Assembly: GCF_003947455.1 (NCBI RefSeq) | Contig: NZ_QHJH01000001.1 | Coordinates: 1-64,000, forward strand | Source of the DNA: Streptomyces sp. WAC 04229 | GTDB taxonomy: Bacteria; Actinomycetota; Actinomycetes; Streptomycetales; Streptomycetaceae | Reading direction: 5' to 3' | DNA length: 64,000 nucleotides | Shown here: piece after piece, positions 41,760 through 50,780 of the stretch | Position numbering within the stretch: the stretch's first letter is position 1 | How the letters are laid out: the number at the start of each line of letters is the position of its first letter | The notes under the pieces: model-generated | What the model was told of the DNA's origin: nothing | The model's database searches: none | The model's input: the letters and a program-made list of their open reading frames with translations, nothing else | Position numbers and translations under genes: made by a program

Positions 41760-43031
41760 TCACACTAGCGTGCGAACGGGCGGGTTCCCGTTTGCTGTCA
41801 CCGCGGGGGCGGGCAGGTAGCCGTCCCTCGCGAGGGCGCCGAGCCAGTGCGCCGACGGCTTGGGGGTGCGGGCGAAGGTGCGCGGGTCGACGGCGATGAG
41901 GCCGAAGGTGGGCCGGTAGCTGCCCCATTCGTAGTTGTCCAGGGCGCTCCAGTGCAGGTAGCCGCGGACGTCGGCGCCGTCATGCATCGCGGCGGCCAGG
42001 CCGGCCAGTGCTTGTTCGGTGTAGGCGATGCGGCGTTCGTCGTCGCTGGTGGCGATGCCGTTCTCGGTGACGAGGATGGGTACGTGCTGTCCGACGATCT
42101 GACGGGTGTGCTGGACGGCTTGGCCCAGGGCCTGGGGGTAGAACTCCCAGCCAGTCAGCGTGGTCTCCGCGCCGTCCGGTACGGGCAGCGGGCCGTTCAC
42201 TGCGATGCGGTGGCGGGTGTACGCCTGGACGCCGATCCAGTCGTTGTCGCGGGCGGCGTGCAGGAAGACGTCCTCGCGGGACATGCCATGGGCCCTGGCG
42301 ACTTCCTCGGCGCCGGGTTCGGGTTGGTAGACCTGGTTGGCGACGGTCCAGCCGACCAAGTAGTCGGGGTTTGCGTCCTTGAGGACGCTGACGGTGGCTC
42401 GGTGGGCTCTGATCAGCGCCGCGGTGACCTGCTCGTCAGGTTCGACGGTGGAGGGGTCGAAGGCGACCCCTCCACCGGTGCCGCCGCCGTCGTGGGATGC
42501 CCGGCGGCGCAGGGCGTGGACGAGGGCGACCATGTTGGGTTCGTTGATGGTGGCGACATAGCGCACGTCGTCACCGAGGATCTCGGTCGCGGTGCGCGCG
42601 TAGGTGGCGAAGCGCTCGGCGGAGTCCTCGGCGAGCCAGCCGCCGCGCTCGCTGAACCAGCGGGGCGAGGTGAAGTGGTGCAGTGTGACGACCGGTTCCA
42701 GGCCGCGCTCCCGTGCGCCGACGACCATGGCCCGGTAGTGGGCGATCGCGGCGTGGGACACACGCCCGTCCTCCGGTTCGATGCGGGCCCATTCGATGCT
42801 GAAGCGGTAGGCGTTGAAGCCGAGTTCGCTGAGCAGGTCCATGTCCTCGGGCCAGCGATGGAAGCTGTCGGCCGCGTCTCCGCTGCGCTCGGGCAGCACG
42901 CCACCCGGCCTGTTCTCCAGCGCCCACAGGTCGCTGGAGATGTTGTTGCCCTCGGTCTGGTGCGCGGAGGTGGAGGCTCCCATGAGGAAGCCGGGTGCCA
43001 GGGGGTACCGGGCGGCGGGCGGTACGGCCAT
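41760..43031 (-). CDS. GH1 beta-glucosidase, cytoplasmic, 423 aa
   Basis: A GH1 barrel. Acid/base Glu164 lies in ATINEPN and nucleophile Glu323 in LVTENGIA. Other motifs are GASTSAHQTEGNN near the start, RFSIEWARIEP, and YLHWSALDNYEWGSYRPTFGL at the end. There is no signal peptide. It cleaves a terminal beta-linked glucose or galactose from a glycoside or oligosaccharide; exact specificity is unknown. It forms an operon with TetR1 and faces the GH20 gene across a 223-bp promoter holding one operator. Confidence 0.93.
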   Translation of the reverse strand: MAVPPAARYPLAPGFLMGASTSAHQTEGNNISSDLWALENRPGGVLPERSGDAADSFHRWPEDMDLLSELGFNAYRFSIEWARIEPEDGRVSHAAIAHYRAMVVGARERGLEPVVTLHHFTSPRWFSERGGWLAEDSAERFATYARTATEILGDDVRYVATINEPNMVALVHALRRRASHDGGGTGGGVAFDPSTVEPDEQVTAALIRAHRATVSVLKDANPDYLVGWTVANQVYQPEPGAEEVARAHGMSREDVFLHAARDNDWIGVQAYTRHRIAVNGPLPVPDGAETTLTGWEFYPQALGQAVQHTRQIVGQHVPILVTENGIATSDDERRIAYTEQALAGLAAAMHDGADVRGYLHWSALDNYEWGSYRPTFGLIAVDPRTFARTPKPSAHWLGALARDGYLPAPAVTANGNPPVRTLV

Positions 43032-43078
43032 CGCTGCAACTCCTTTGTCTGTGCGGGTGTCAGGGAAGCACCCCCACA

Positions 43079-43101
43079 AAAAGCGTTCACTGATCGGTTT
43101 T
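43079..43101. promoter_or_regulatory. TetR-type operator A (GH1-TetR1 / GH20 divergent promoter)
   Basis: AAAAGCGTT-N5-ATCGGTTTT, one of four 23-bp sites with the same architecture. It lies 48 bp before the GH1 start, near the GH1-proximal end of the shared promoter. The left half deviates most from the consensus AAAACCGTA. Confidence 0.7.
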
Positions 43102-43254
43102 CGTGTTAGCGTACAGGTGTTTCCAGGGCTGGATGAAGGGACTTCGTGGGGGAGTCGCCGCTTCGGCCCCGGAAGCCCGACGCCCAGGAGTCCCGTGCCG
43201 AACCTGACCCCGGCGCCCGGGCACCTGGGCGCCCGGCCGCCGCGGAGATCCGCG

Positions 43255-44853
43255 ATGCATGCCGTCTTCCCTGCTCCTGCCGACCACGTCGTGCACGACG
43301 GACCATCGGGTCCGTCTGCCGCCGGACCGTGGAGGCTGACCTCCGACGATCCGGCCCTGTCCGGCGTCGAGCGCACTGTCCGTGCCCTGTTCGATCCACA
43401 CCTGGGTGAACGGGTTCTGCCCGCCGGCGGTGCCGGGCAGGGCGCGGAGATCCGCCTGATGCTGGATGCCTCCGTACCGGCCCGTCGGCGTACCCGTGGA
43501 GTGGCTCCCGGCGGTACGTCGCGCCCTGCCGACGAGGCGTACGCCGTGAGGGTGGAAGGGGGAGCGGTCGTCTGCAGCGGGCGTACACCTGCGGGTGTCT
43601 TCCGAGCGGCGACGACGGCCCTGCAGCTGATCGCCCTGGCCGACCCGGACGAGCTTCTGGTGGCGCAGGAGTTCACCGACGCACCGCACTATGCGTGGCG
43701 GGGCCTGCTTCTTGATACGGCGCGCCGTTTCATTCCCGTCCACGAGATGCACCGCCTGATCGATCTCGCCGCCCTGTACAAGATCAACGTGCTGCATCTG
43801 CACCTGACGGACAACGAGGGCTGGCGGATCGAGGTCCCCTCACTCCCCGCCCTGACGGCCGGCTCGGCCGACGACAGCTTCTACACGGCAGACGACTACC
43901 GTGCCCTGCAGGAGTACGCCGCCGCTCGGCACATCGTCCTGGTCCCCGAGATCGACCTGCCCGGACACTGCGCCTCACTGCGGGCCGCGCTGCCCGGCCT
44001 GCCGCCCGCACCGGCCCCGCCGGGTCTTGCCGGCCGCTTCCCGTACACGCCCCCCCTCGACCTGGCCGACGCCGGCACACGGGAGGTGGTGCGGACGATC
44101 CTCACCGATGTGTGCGCCCTGACGGACGGCCCGTTCGTCCACGTCGGCGGCGACGAGGCGGTAGGGATCACCGAGGAGGGATTCGCCACCGCGGTGCGGG
44201 AGTTGCGGGCGATGGTGCGCGAGCTGGGCAAGCGGCCGCTGGCCTGGCAGGAGTCCTCACGGGCCGGTGTTGAACCGGGGGACATCGCCCAGTTCTGGGT
44301 GGATCCCGAGATGATGGATCTGCCCGGCAGCGAGGAAGAGCTGACCCGGCGTCCCGATCTGGCGGGTGCGGGCTTCAACGGGGAGTTCCTGGCAGCGCTG
44401 AAGCGGTTCTTCGCCCCGTCCGCCGATGACGCGCAGCGTGTGCTGGACGGCGGGGGGATGCTGCTGCTGTCCCCGCAGTCTCATCTCTATCTCGACAGGC
44501 GCTACGCCCCGGAGATCGCTCCCCCGGGGCAGGCCGAGCAGGCAGCCACGTTGGGCTTCCCCAGCTACCGGCCGCGCAGTGTGGAGTACATCGCCGGGTG
44601 GGATCCGCAGTCGCACGCGCTGCCCGAGGAACGCATTGCCGGTGTGGAGGCGACATTGTTCGCCGAGAACCTGAGCGACTTCGAGGAGCTGACCACGCTG
44701 CTGCTGCCCCGTCTGGCATCGGTGGCCTCGATCGCCTGGTCCGGCAGCCCGCAGCCGTGGCAGGAGCACCGCCAGGCGCTGGGGCGGCACAGCAGGTTGT
44801 GGCGCGAGCGCGATCTGTCGTTCTTCCCGGCCACGGACGTCGACTGGACGTGA
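43255..44853 (+). CDS. GH20 beta-N-acetylhexosaminidase, cytoplasmic, 532 aa
   Basis: The N-terminal GH20b-like alpha/beta domain (to ~140) is followed by a barrel starting YAWRGLLLDTARRFIPVHEMHRLIDL. HLHLTDNEGWRIE and LVPEIDLPGHCASLR follow, and the catalytic pair Asp300-Glu301 lies in FVHVGGDEAVG. It uses substrate-assisted hydrolysis of terminal GlcNAc or GalNAc. No signal peptide is present, and no Cys-rich or carbohydrate-binding extra domain. ATG after GGAG at 43255; an upstream GTG at 43195 is an alternative. It is divergent from GH1 and followed by a bidirectional terminator. Confidence 0.88.
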   Translation: MHAVFPAPADHVVHDGPSGPSAAGPWRLTSDDPALSGVERTVRALFDPHLGERVLPAGGAGQGAEIRLMLDASVPARRRTRGVAPGGTSRPADEAYAVRVEGGAVVCSGRTPAGVFRAATTALQLIALADPDELLVAQEFTDAPHYAWRGLLLDTARRFIPVHEMHRLIDLAALYKINVLHLHLTDNEGWRIEVPSLPALTAGSADDSFYTADDYRALQEYAAARHIVLVPEIDLPGHCASLRAALPGLPPAPAPPGLAGRFPYTPPLDLADAGTREVVRTILTDVCALTDGPFVHVGGDEAVGITEEGFATAVRELRAMVRELGKRPLAWQESSRAGVEPGDIAQFWVDPEMMDLPGSEEELTRRPDLAGAGFNGEFLAALKRFFAPSADDAQRVLDGGGMLLLSPQSHLYLDRRYAPEIAPPGQAEQAATLGFPSYRPRSVEYIAGWDPQSHALPEERIAGVEATLFAENLSDFEELTTLLLPRLASVASIAWSGSPQPWQEHRQALGRHSRLWRERDLSFFPATDVDWT

Positions 44854-44860
44854 AAGGGCG

Positions 44861-44898
44861 TGTGGACCGCAGACCGGACATTTGGTCTGCGGTCCACA
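44861..44898. terminator. Bidirectional terminator between GH20 and the solute-binding gene
   Basis: A perfect 15-bp inverted repeat (TGTGGACCGCAGACC) with an 8-nt loop, 8 bp after the GH20 stop and 24 bp before the convergent stop of the binding-protein gene at 44922. Confidence 0.85.
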
Positions 44899-44921
44899 GC
44901 TCTACGCGGTCACCGTGCGGC

Positions 44922-46460
44922 TCAGGAGGTGGCGGGGGCGTAGTTGTAGATCGAGGGGACGGCCATGCCCGACTGCGGCTGGGCCTTGATGCCGGGGCCG
45001 GTGACGAGCTGGTACTGCATGCGGTAGAAGGGCACGAACCAGCCCTCGTCGACCAGGTGCTTGTTGAGGGCGCGCGCGGCGTCCGCGGCCTTGGTCCCGT
45101 CGCCGGCCTGGATCCGCGGGAGCAGGCTCTTCACGGTCTTGTCGCTGGTGCCGAACATGTTGAAGGTGCCGGGGACGACGAGGTCCTGGGTGGTCACCCA
45201 GTCGAGGGGTGACTGTCCCATGTTCATGACCATCGCCGAGTAGGCGCGCTCGCGATAGATCTTCTGCAGGGCGCTCGCTCCGTCCAGCGCGTCCCAGTCG
45301 ACCTTGACGCCGATCGCCTCGAGATCGGAAGTCAGTGAGCTGGCGAGGGCGTCGTTGACGATGGCGCTCACGCGCGGCAGCTTCAGCGTGAAGCCGTCCT
45401 CGTAGCCGGCCTTGGCGAGGAGCTTCTTGGCCTTCGCGGGGTCGTGCCGGTAGGCGGTGTCGAGGCTCTTGTCGTATGCCTTGGTCTCCGGGCCGAAGAC
45501 CTGGTCGGTGAGTTCACCGCGTCCCTGGCGCAGTTGCTGGAGCATGGTCTTTCGGTCGATGGCCAGGTTGAGCGCCTGGCGCACCTCGGGCTTGGCCAGA
45601 GCGGGGGTGTGCACGCCGCCGCGGTCGAAGAGGAGCAGGGCCTGGAAGTCGAAGGTGTAGTCGGCCTTCTTGAGGCGGGTGTCGGAGGCGACGGAGCTCT
45701 GCTGCCCGGCGTCCTGCAGGACAGCACTGTCGATCTGCCCCGTCTTCAGGCCGTTGACGACGGCCGTCTCGTTGTCGAAGACGCTGATGGTCAGGGACTT
45801 GAAGGGCAGCTTGTCGCCCCAGTAGCCAGTCTTGCGCTCGTAGACGTACTTGTTGCCGATGGCGGTCTTGGCCTTGTCCAGGGTATAGGGGCCGGTCCCG
45901 ACCGGCTTGGTCCTGAGGGAGCCGTCGGCCAGCTTGGCGGGGCTCGCCATCAGGCCGGCCGCGTCGCTGAGCGAGAACAGCAGCGCCGGGTCGGGAGCCG
46001 ACAGGGTGAGGGTCAGGTGGGTGGCGTCCTTCACGTCGATGTTCTTGAGCGCTGCGAGCGTCTTGGCCGCGCCGCCACCGCCCTTTTGAAAGTGCTCCAG
46101 GTTCGCCTGCACTGCCCTGGCGTCAAAGGCGGTGCCGTCACTGAACTTCACCCCCTCGCGCAAGGTGAGGTCGAGATGGGTCCGGGTGGCGTCGTAGTCC
46201 CACTTGGTCGCGAGCATCGGCTTGAAGGTGCCGTCCGGCGTCCGCTTGATCAAGGTGTCGTAGACGGCCTGGAAGTAGGGAAGTGCGCTGCCGATGGCGT
46301 CCTTGGGGTCCAAGCTCTGTGCGGCGGTGAGCGTCGCGATGTCGAGCGCGGAAGGCGTCGCGGTCTTGGAGCCCTCGCCTCCCCCGCCACAGCCCGCGAG
46401 AACCAATGACGCGGCAACCGCGGTCGCCGCGACAGCACTGATGCGTGCCGAAATCCTCAT
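44922..46460 (-). CDS. ABC transporter substrate-binding lipoprotein (SBP family 5), 512 aa
   Basis: Lipoprotein signal RISARISAVAATAVAASLVL with lipobox LAGC, then a Gly-rich spacer and an SBP_bac_5 domain (IKRTPDGTFKPMLATKWDYD, THLDLTLREGVKFSDGTAFD, GTGPYTLDKAK, YYWGDK-like segment). Family 5 binders take peptides, but related ones bind oligosaccharides. Its setting among GH1/GH3/GH20 genes suggests a glycan or glycoside ligand. It is separated from the permease genes by GH3, the esterase and TetR2, so it is an orphan-placed partner of the 50.9-54.5 kb transporter. Confidence 0.9.
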   Translation of the reverse strand: MRISARISAVAATAVAASLVLAGCGGGGEGSKTATPSALDIATLTAAQSLDPKDAIGSALPYFQAVYDTLIKRTPDGTFKPMLATKWDYDATRTHLDLTLREGVKFSDGTAFDARAVQANLEHFQKGGGGAAKTLAALKNIDVKDATHLTLTLSAPDPALLFSLSDAAGLMASPAKLADGSLRTKPVGTGPYTLDKAKTAIGNKYVYERKTGYWGDKLPFKSLTISVFDNETAVVNGLKTGQIDSAVLQDAGQQSSVASDTRLKKADYTFDFQALLLFDRGGVHTPALAKPEVRQALNLAIDRKTMLQQLRQGRGELTDQVFGPETKAYDKSLDTAYRHDPAKAKKLLAKAGYEDGFTLKLPRVSAIVNDALASSLTSDLEAIGVKVDWDALDGASALQKIYRERAYSAMVMNMGQSPLDWVTTQDLVVPGTFNMFGTSDKTVKSLLPRIQAGDGTKAADAARALNKHLVDEGWFVPFYRMQYQLVTGPGIKAQPQSGMAVPSIYNYAPATS

Positions 46461-46562
46461 GTCGTCACTCCGTCGGAGGGGCCGGGAACACGTCACCGGC
46501 AGCAGATGTGGCACGAAGGCACGTGGAAACAGGACTTCTCGATACGAAGTCCCCCACCAACA

Positions 46563-46585
46563 AAAACCGTAAGCTGATCGGTTTT
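46563..46585. promoter_or_regulatory. TetR-type operator B (upstream of the binding-protein gene)
   Basis: AAAACCGTA-N5-ATCGGTTTT, 103 bp before the solute-binding ATG and inside the gap to GH3. Same right half as sites A and C. Confidence 0.7.
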
Positions 46586-46637
46586 CGTAGTCAATGGCTG
46601 AACCAGGTATGGAGGCTCCTCTTGCGCGGGGCTGGTG

Positions 46638-48920
46638 TCAGTCGGAGGGCGTGCGGGCGGCGCGTTCGCACAGGGCGTCCAGGTGGGACAGCGGCACGGG
46701 GCTCTGCGGGAACTCCGCGATGACCTCCAGCGGCATGCCGGTCAGAAAGCGGCGCAGTACCGGATCGGCCAGCGCCCCCGCCGCCCCGCCCCCTTGCTGG
46801 GCACGTCCGGCGGCGAACGCCTCCAGGAGCAGAGGGCCGCCGACGGGGTGGGCCAGCCACTCCCCCAGTGTGCTGCGTCCGGTCAGACGGGCGGTGGAGA
46901 CGTCGCCGTCCACCGTCAGGGGTGCCGTGCAGCGGATGTCGCGGGAGGAGGCGCCCGCCGCCACGGAATAGGTGCCGCCCTCGACGAACCAGCCGGCTTC
47001 GCGCTCGCTGTAGTAGGCAAGGTCAGCGCGGTCGAACGTGATCGTCACCGTGCGGGACTGGCCGGGTTCAAGGTCGATCTGTGCGAAGCCGCGCAGTTCC
47101 CGTACCGGGCGGGCGACGCGGGAATCCTCCGGGGCGCTCACGTAGAGCTGGACGGTCTCGCGGCCGGTGCGCGGGCCGGTGTTGGTGACGGTCAGACGCG
47201 CCTCGATCCGGTCCGCCGGCGTCTGTGTCACGGTGAGGTCGCCGTAGGCGAAGGTGGTGTAGGTCAGGCCGTGGCCGAAGGGAAAGGCGACGTCGTTGGC
47301 GCGCCGGTCGTGTCCGCGGTAGCCGACGAACACGCCCTCCCCGTAGCGCACATGACCCTCTTCGCCGGGGAAGGACAGGTGGCTGGGGGCGTCTTCGAGG
47401 CGGAGCGGGATGGTCTCGGCGAGGCGCCCCGAGGGGGCGGCATGGCCGTAGAGGATGCGGGCGAGAGCGGTGCCTCCGCCCTGGCCGAGGAGCCAGCCTT
47501 CCACCAGGGCGGGAACGCGCTCGTGCCAGGGGGCGGTGCGCACCACTCCGCCGTTGGACAGGACGACCGCGGTGCGCGGGTTGGCTTCGAGGATCCGCTC
47601 CAGCAGGGCCGGCTGGGCGGCGGGCAAGTCGATGTGGTCCCGGTCGAAGCCCTCGGACTCGTCCTGGGCGGGCAGCCCGAGGAAGAGGACCACGGTGTCG
47701 CTCGCGGCCGCCAGCCGTGCGGCCTCGACGAGCAGTTCCTCGTCCGGCTCGCCGCCGATCCGGTAGCCGGCGGCGTACTCCACGACCGCGTCACCGGCCA
47801 GGTCGCGCAGTGCGTCCAGCGGGGTGTCCAGTTGTGTGGGGGTGACCTGGGAGCTGCCGGCTCCCTGGTAGCGCGGAGTACGGGCGAGTTCTCCGATCAC
47901 CGCGAGCGAGCCGGCGGCCGGGTCGAGCGGCAGCAGGTCCTGCTCGTTCTTGAGCAGGACGATGCACCGCTCGGCCGCCCGGCGCGCGAGGTCATGGTGC
48001 GCCTCGTAGTCGAGGGGGTCCGCTGGCGCAGACAGGCCGGCGGTGGCGCGGTGGGCGAACCGCGCGAGTCGTTCGACGGACGCGTCCAGCTGCTCCGCGG
48101 CGAGTTCGCCGTTCTTCACCGCCTGGACGACTTCGGCATCGGTGCGGCCGCGCGTGGTCGGCATCTGCAGATCCAGGCCCGCGGTCAAGGCGGCGACGCG
48201 GTCGCGGACGGCGCCCCAGTCGGACATGACGATGCCGTCGAAGCCCCATTCGCGGCGCAGGATGTCGGTGAGCAGGCGCCGGTTCTCGCTCAGCGGGGTG
48301 CCGTTGAGGGCGTTGTAGGCGGACATGACCGACCACGGCCGGTCCCGGCGCACGATGCGTTCGAAGGCCCGCAGGTAGATCTCGCGCAGCGGCCGCTCAT
48401 CAATGTCGGCGCTCACCCGCATCCGGTCGCTTTCCTGGTTGTTGGCCGCGAAGTGTTTCAGCGCCGCGCCGACACCCGAGCGCTGCATGCCGCGGACCAT
48501 GGCGCCGCCGAGTTCGGCGGTGAGCAGCGGATCCTCGGAGAAGTACTCGAAGTTGCGGCCGCACAGCGGAGAGCGCTTGATGTTGATGCCCGGCCCCAGC
48601 ACCACGTGGACGCCGTTGTCCCGGGCTTCCGCGGCGATGGCTCCCGCCACCTGTTCGGCCAGCGCGACATCCCAGCTGCTGCCCAGCGCCACGGCCGGCG
48701 GGAAGCAGGTGGCCGGGGCCGCGCTGTGCAGGTCGAGCTGGCCTCCGTCGCCTGCCTCCTTGGGCAGACGCAGTCCGTGCGGTCCGTCGGACATGGAGAC
48801 GGCCGGTACCGCGCCGATCGCCTCGGTGACGAAGTCGCCTGCGCCGCTGGTCAGCGACGCCTTCTCGGTGAGCGTCAGCGTGGCGGCCGTCGAGTGGGAG
48901 GGGGAAGGGTGCTGGGTCAT
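46638..48920 (-). CDS. GH3 beta-glycosidase, cytoplasmic, 760 aa
   Basis: Three-domain GH3: a barrel with AALKHFAANNQES and nucleophile Asp234 in IVMSDWGAVRD, then GH3_C with LPLDPAAGSLAVIGELARTPRY. The C-terminal fibronectin-III-like domain contains VTNTGPRTGRETVQLYVSAP. It starts MTQHPSPSHSTAAT with no export signal. It removes terminal beta-glucosyl or xylosyl-type residues; specificity cannot be read. Together with GH1 and GH20 it would trim an imported beta-linked substrate. The gene diverges from the secreted esterase. Confidence 0.93.
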   Translation of the reverse strand: MTQHPSPSHSTAATLTLTEKASLTSGAGDFVTEAIGAVPAVSMSDGPHGLRLPKEAGDGGQLDLHSAAPATCFPPAVALGSSWDVALAEQVAGAIAAEARDNGVHVVLGPGINIKRSPLCGRNFEYFSEDPLLTAELGGAMVRGMQRSGVGAALKHFAANNQESDRMRVSADIDERPLREIYLRAFERIVRRDRPWSVMSAYNALNGTPLSENRRLLTDILRREWGFDGIVMSDWGAVRDRVAALTAGLDLQMPTTRGRTDAEVVQAVKNGELAAEQLDASVERLARFAHRATAGLSAPADPLDYEAHHDLARRAAERCIVLLKNEQDLLPLDPAAGSLAVIGELARTPRYQGAGSSQVTPTQLDTPLDALRDLAGDAVVEYAAGYRIGGEPDEELLVEAARLAAASDTVVLFLGLPAQDESEGFDRDHIDLPAAQPALLERILEANPRTAVVLSNGGVVRTAPWHERVPALVEGWLLGQGGGTALARILYGHAAPSGRLAETIPLRLEDAPSHLSFPGEEGHVRYGEGVFVGYRGHDRRANDVAFPFGHGLTYTTFAYGDLTVTQTPADRIEARLTVTNTGPRTGRETVQLYVSAPEDSRVARPVRELRGFAQIDLEPGQSRTVTITFDRADLAYYSEREAGWFVEGGTYSVAAGASSRDIRCTAPLTVDGDVSTARLTGRSTLGEWLAHPVGGPLLLEAFAAGRAQQGGGAAGALADPVLRRFLTGMPLEVIAEFPQSPVPLSHLDALCERAARTPSD

Positions 48921-48970
48921 GGGCGTGGCCCCCGGTCGTTCTGAATCGGGCGGCACCATGCCGCCCAACC

Positions 48971-48993
48971 AAAACCATATAGTGATCGGTTTT
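48971..48993. promoter_or_regulatory. TetR-type operator C (upstream of GH3)
   Basis: AAAACCATA-N5-ATCGGTTTT, 51 bp before the GH3 ATG in the divergent GH3/esterase promoter. Confidence 0.7.
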
Positions 48994-49072
48994 TGAAGTC
49001 GAGACGTCTCCCGCACCCACGGCGGCCTCGCAGCCCGAAGGTCAACGGCCACGTCGGACCCGTTGACGACCA

Positions 49073-49095
49073 GAAACCGTACGACTTACGGTTTT
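49073..49095. promoter_or_regulatory. TetR-type operator D (upstream of the esterase)
   Basis: GAAACCGTA-N5-TACGGTTTT, the most symmetric of the four sites, with only the first base unpaired. It lies 69 bp before the esterase ATG and 102 bp from site C. Confidence 0.75.
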
Positions 49096-49163
49096 CGCGC
49101 TCGGCCGGTTCCTCGGGCGGGACCGGCGCTCCGGGCCTTCTACTCACGAGAAGAGGTACAGCG

Positions 49164-50051
49164 ATGACGCTGCACCCCGCCTTGCTCCGCCCCTTCGGCA
49201 CACGCCTCTTGCGCCGCACGGCCTGGATCACGGGCTGCGCCTCCCTCGCCCTGGCAGCCGCCGTCCCGCCGGCCGGCGCCGTGCCGACGGCCGGCCACTA
49301 CGCGGCACTCGGGGACTCGTTCAGCTCCGGCCTGGGCATTCCCACCCAGACCGACGCCACCTGCGGACGGTCGGATCACAACTACCCCACCCTGGTGGCC
49401 TCGGCGGTCGGCGCGTCATCCGCCACAGACGTGACCTGCGCCGGCGCCACCACCCGGCACATCACCGGATCCCAGGACGGCATCGCCCCGCAGATCGACG
49501 CGGTGCGCGCCGACACGGCCGTGGTCACCCTCGGTATCGGAGGCAACGACCTCGACCTGGCCGGCACGATCAAGCGCTGCGTACTGCTGGCCTATCTGAG
49601 CCCCAACGGCGCTCCGTGCAAGACCAGCTACACGCTCGGCGGAACCGACGAGATCGGCTCGCGCATCAACGCGACCGCGCCGAAGGTCGCCGCCGGCCTG
49701 CAGGCGATCCGCGCCAAGGCGCCGCAGGCCAGAATCCTTCTGGTCGGCTACCCCGCCCTCGTCCCCGACGACGGAACGGCCTGCCGCAGCACCATCCCGC
49801 TGGCCACCGGCGACTTCCCCTGGCTCCGCGACAAGACCCGTCAGCTCAACAGCGTGCTGTCGCAGGTGGCCGCAGCAGGCGGAGCCACGTTCGTGGACAC
49901 CTACACTCCGTCGGTCGGCCACGACGCCTGCAAGCCCGCCGGGGTGCGCTGGATCGAGCCCACCGACACTGCGGCAGCGGCCGGCTTCCACCCCAACGCC
50001 GCCGCCCACCAGAACACCGCGGCCGGGATCACAGCGCTGCTGGGCAATTAG
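49164..50051 (+). CDS. Secreted SGNH esterase/lipase, 295 aa
   Basis: The Sec signal runs through RTAWITGCASLALAAAVPPAGA (residues ~19-39). The SGNH hydrolase has nucleophile Ser52 in ALGDSFSSG, block III GIGGND at 124-129, and the C-terminal catalytic His in AGFHPNAAAH. Cys residues suggest disulfides, as in Streptomyces lipases. It hydrolyses carboxyl esters outside the cell, perhaps deacylating the same glycoside whose sugars are trimmed inside. The gene has its own copy of the island operator. Its TAG stop overlaps the convergent TetR2 stop by 4 bp. Confidence 0.88.
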   Translation: MTLHPALLRPFGTRLLRRTAWITGCASLALAAAVPPAGAVPTAGHYAALGDSFSSGLGIPTQTDATCGRSDHNYPTLVASAVGASSATDVTCAGATTRHITGSQDGIAPQIDAVRADTAVVTLGIGGNDLDLAGTIKRCVLLAYLSPNGAPCKTSYTLGGTDEIGSRINATAPKVAAGLQAIRAKAPQARILLVGYPALVPDDGTACRSTIPLATGDFPWLRDKTRQLNSVLSQVAAAGGATFVDTYTPSVGHDACKPAGVRWIEPTDTAAAAGFHPNAAAHQNTAAGITALLGN

Positions 50052-50704
50052 CCCTTCCCGCAGGGGCGTTCCCGGGCGGCGTCGGCCCGCCGCAGGCCGA
50101 AGCCGCCCAGGAAGTCCCACACCCGCTGTTCCATCGGCGCCGCATCCGGTTCCAGCAGCCACTGGATCTGCATGCCGTCCATCATCGCCAGCAACTGCTG
50201 GGCCACCGCACGCGGATCAGCAGGCCGCGGCGGCGACGTCTGCGCGAACAGTTCCGCCAGCAGAAGGGCGATCTGCTCGCGCAGCAGCCGGTAGCGGCGG
50301 ACGAAATAGCCGTGGGCCGGGTGGTCCGGATCGGAAGCCTCGGCGGACAGCTTCGCGTACAGGGCGACCATGCCGCGGGTGCGGGTGTTGCGGTCGACGA
50401 AGGCGACCAGCCGCTCCAGCCGCTGCTGCGCCGGAGCAGCGTCGGCCGGCCTCGGCGTTGCATCGTCCAGCAGGCCCGGGAACAGCAGGGCGGCGTCCTG
50501 GCGGTCCCGGCGCCACAGCACCTCGAGGAGCAGTTCTTCCTTGCCGGGGAAGTGGTGCAGCAGTCCCGCATGGGTCATGCCGGAGTGGGCTGCGATTTCG
50601 CGCAGGGAAATGGGGTGGTAGCCGGAGCGGGCGAAGAGTTCGGTCGCGGCGTCGAGGATCCGCGCCCGGGTGCGCTCGCCCTTCGTACGAGGTTCCTGAC
50701 TCAC
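50048..50704 (-). CDS. TetR-family regulator 2 of the glycan island, 218 aa
   Basis: The HTH has RARILDAATELFARSGYHPI, then SLREIAAHSGMTHAGLLHHF and PGKEELLLEVLWRRD. The C-terminal core with MDGMQIQWLLEPDAAPMEQR parallels ADGIQLQWLTDRT of TetR1, so the two are paralogues. GTG start at 50704. It is divergent from the permease operon, and two CTACCA-type sites lie in the gap. It probably regulates itself and the transporter. Confidence 0.87.
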   Translation of the reverse strand: MSQEPRTKGERTRARILDAATELFARSGYHPISLREIAAHSGMTHAGLLHHFPGKEELLLEVLWRRDRQDAALLFPGLLDDATPRPADAAPAQQRLERLVAFVDRNTRTRGMVALYAKLSAEASDPDHPAHGYFVRRYRLLREQIALLLAELFAQTSPPRPADPRAVAQQLLAMMDGMQIQWLLEPDAAPMEQRVWDFLGGFGLRRADAARERPCGKG

Positions 50705-50748
50705 GGAAAGGGAGCTCCTTGGGGCCGGCTGGCTGCTGGAACCGGAAT

Positions 50749-50762
50749 CTACCAGGCGGTAG
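50749..50762. promoter_or_regulatory. Candidate TetR2 operator, site 1
   Basis: CTACCAGGCGGTAG has 5-bp arms CTACC/GGTAG, 45 bp before the TetR2 start. A matching site lies 32 bp further on (50781). Confidence 0.6.
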
Positions 50763-50780
50763 AAAACGCTCGACGAAAAC

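Noticed and set aside
46635..48944. 769-codon plus-strand open frame
   Set aside because: Antisense to the GH3 gene, which has all family motifs on the minus strand.
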